The notes beneath the pieces were generated by a model. It worked only from the letters and a program-made list of their open reading frames with translations. It made no database searches and was not told the origin of the DNA. DNA of 6,497 bases from Zoogloea sp. (GTDB lineage: Bacteria; Pseudomonadota; Gammaproteobacteria; Burkholderiales; Rhodocyclaceae): the NCBI GenBank assembly GCA_016790385.1, contig JAEUNV010000115.1, positions 1-6,497 on the forward strand. The letters are read 5' to 3'. The position numbers and the translations under genes are program-made. Shown one piece after another: positions 6,407 through 6,497 of the stretch. Position 1 is the stretch's first letter. Every line of letters begins with the position of its first letter.

Positions 6407-6497
6407 AAGACCCGGTAGTCGCGGAGAAATCGATGACAAGACTCACGTTGGAGAACAGGGGAATCTTGCGGGAGTAATCGACGGAAATCACGATCCG
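6399..6497 (-). CDS. DUF4845-type small protein, C-terminal fragment
   Basis: The last 32 residues of a reading frame that enters from the right edge and stops at TGA. The end of the peptide, [22 protein letters not shown], resembles in style the C-terminus of DUF4845 proteins: short proteins (roughly 110-130 residues) with one N-terminal membrane or pilin-like segment, commonly encoded between lepB (signal peptidase I) and rnc in beta- and gammaproteobacteria. The function of the family is not known to me. The N-terminal membrane part is outside the window, so the call rests on gene position and the NVSLVIDF pattern. The stop lies 10 bases before the rnc ATG, in keeping with one operon. Confidence 0.7.
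   Translation of the reverse strand, partial: RIVISVDYSRKIPLFSNVSLVIDFSATTGSSR

Noticed and set aside
6389..6439. A TTG start giving RNase III 17 more residues.
   Set aside because: It would overlap the preceding gene by about 40 bases and adds no conserved sequence; the ATG at 6388 gives the normal length.
1..6497. Mobile elements, CRISPR arrays, tRNA or rRNA genes, toxin-antitoxin or defence systems.
   Set aside because: All but about 65 bases are covered by conserved housekeeping genes, with no tandem or direct repeats and no atypical composition noticed, so there is no room for such a system here.

Overview
This 6.5 kb window is a compact run of chromosomal housekeeping genes, all on the minus strand. 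Read in the direction of transcription (high to low coordinates) the order is: C-terminal tail of a small DUF4845-type protein, rnc (RNase III), era (GTPase), recO (recombination mediator), pdxJ (vitamin B6 synthesis), acpS (holo-ACP synthase), nagZ (cytoplasmic beta-hexosaminidase), uvrC (excinuclease subunit), and the first 19 codons of pgsA (phosphatidylglycerophosphate synthase). Both window edges cut a gene. The largest gap between coding regions is 21 bases, so no stretch lacks a gene, and I see no RNA gene, mobile element, CRISPR array or terminator.

The organism is most likely a G+C-rich betaproteobacterium (by eye a little above 60% G+C), perhaps near Rhodocyclales, Hydrogenophilales or Nitrosomonadales. 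This rests on gene order (DUF4845-rnc-era-recO-pdxJ-acpS-nagZ-uvrC-pgsA, as I recall it from betaproteobacteria) and on the look of the proteins. Lineage below class is a guess.

Layout: 6399-6497 is the DUF4845 tail. 4053-6388 holds the rnc-era-recO block (RNA processing, ribosome assembly checkpoint, recombination repair). 2921-4056 holds pdxJ and acpS, two small cofactor-related enzymes. 73-2924 holds nagZ (peptidoglycan recycling) and uvrC (nucleotide excision repair). 1-57 is the start of pgsA (phospholipid synthesis). Four junctions (rnc/era, recO/pdxJ, pdxJ/acpS, acpS/nagZ) are four-base stop/start overlaps. The other gaps are 10, 21, 17 and 15 bases. This suggests one transcription unit with translational coupling, with its promoter outside the window. 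Start codons are unusually mixed: ATG for rnc, era, nagZ and pgsA, GTG for recO, acpS and uvrC, TTG for pdxJ.

All full-length genes look intact, with their key catalytic residues in place. I did not find an undescribed system. The points worth a second look are small: GC-rich hairpins at the rnc and recO junctions, a six-codon reading frame overlapping the recO start, the only clear Shine-Dalgarno sequence preceding the TTG start of pdxJ, and the four-cysteine cluster in UvrC.
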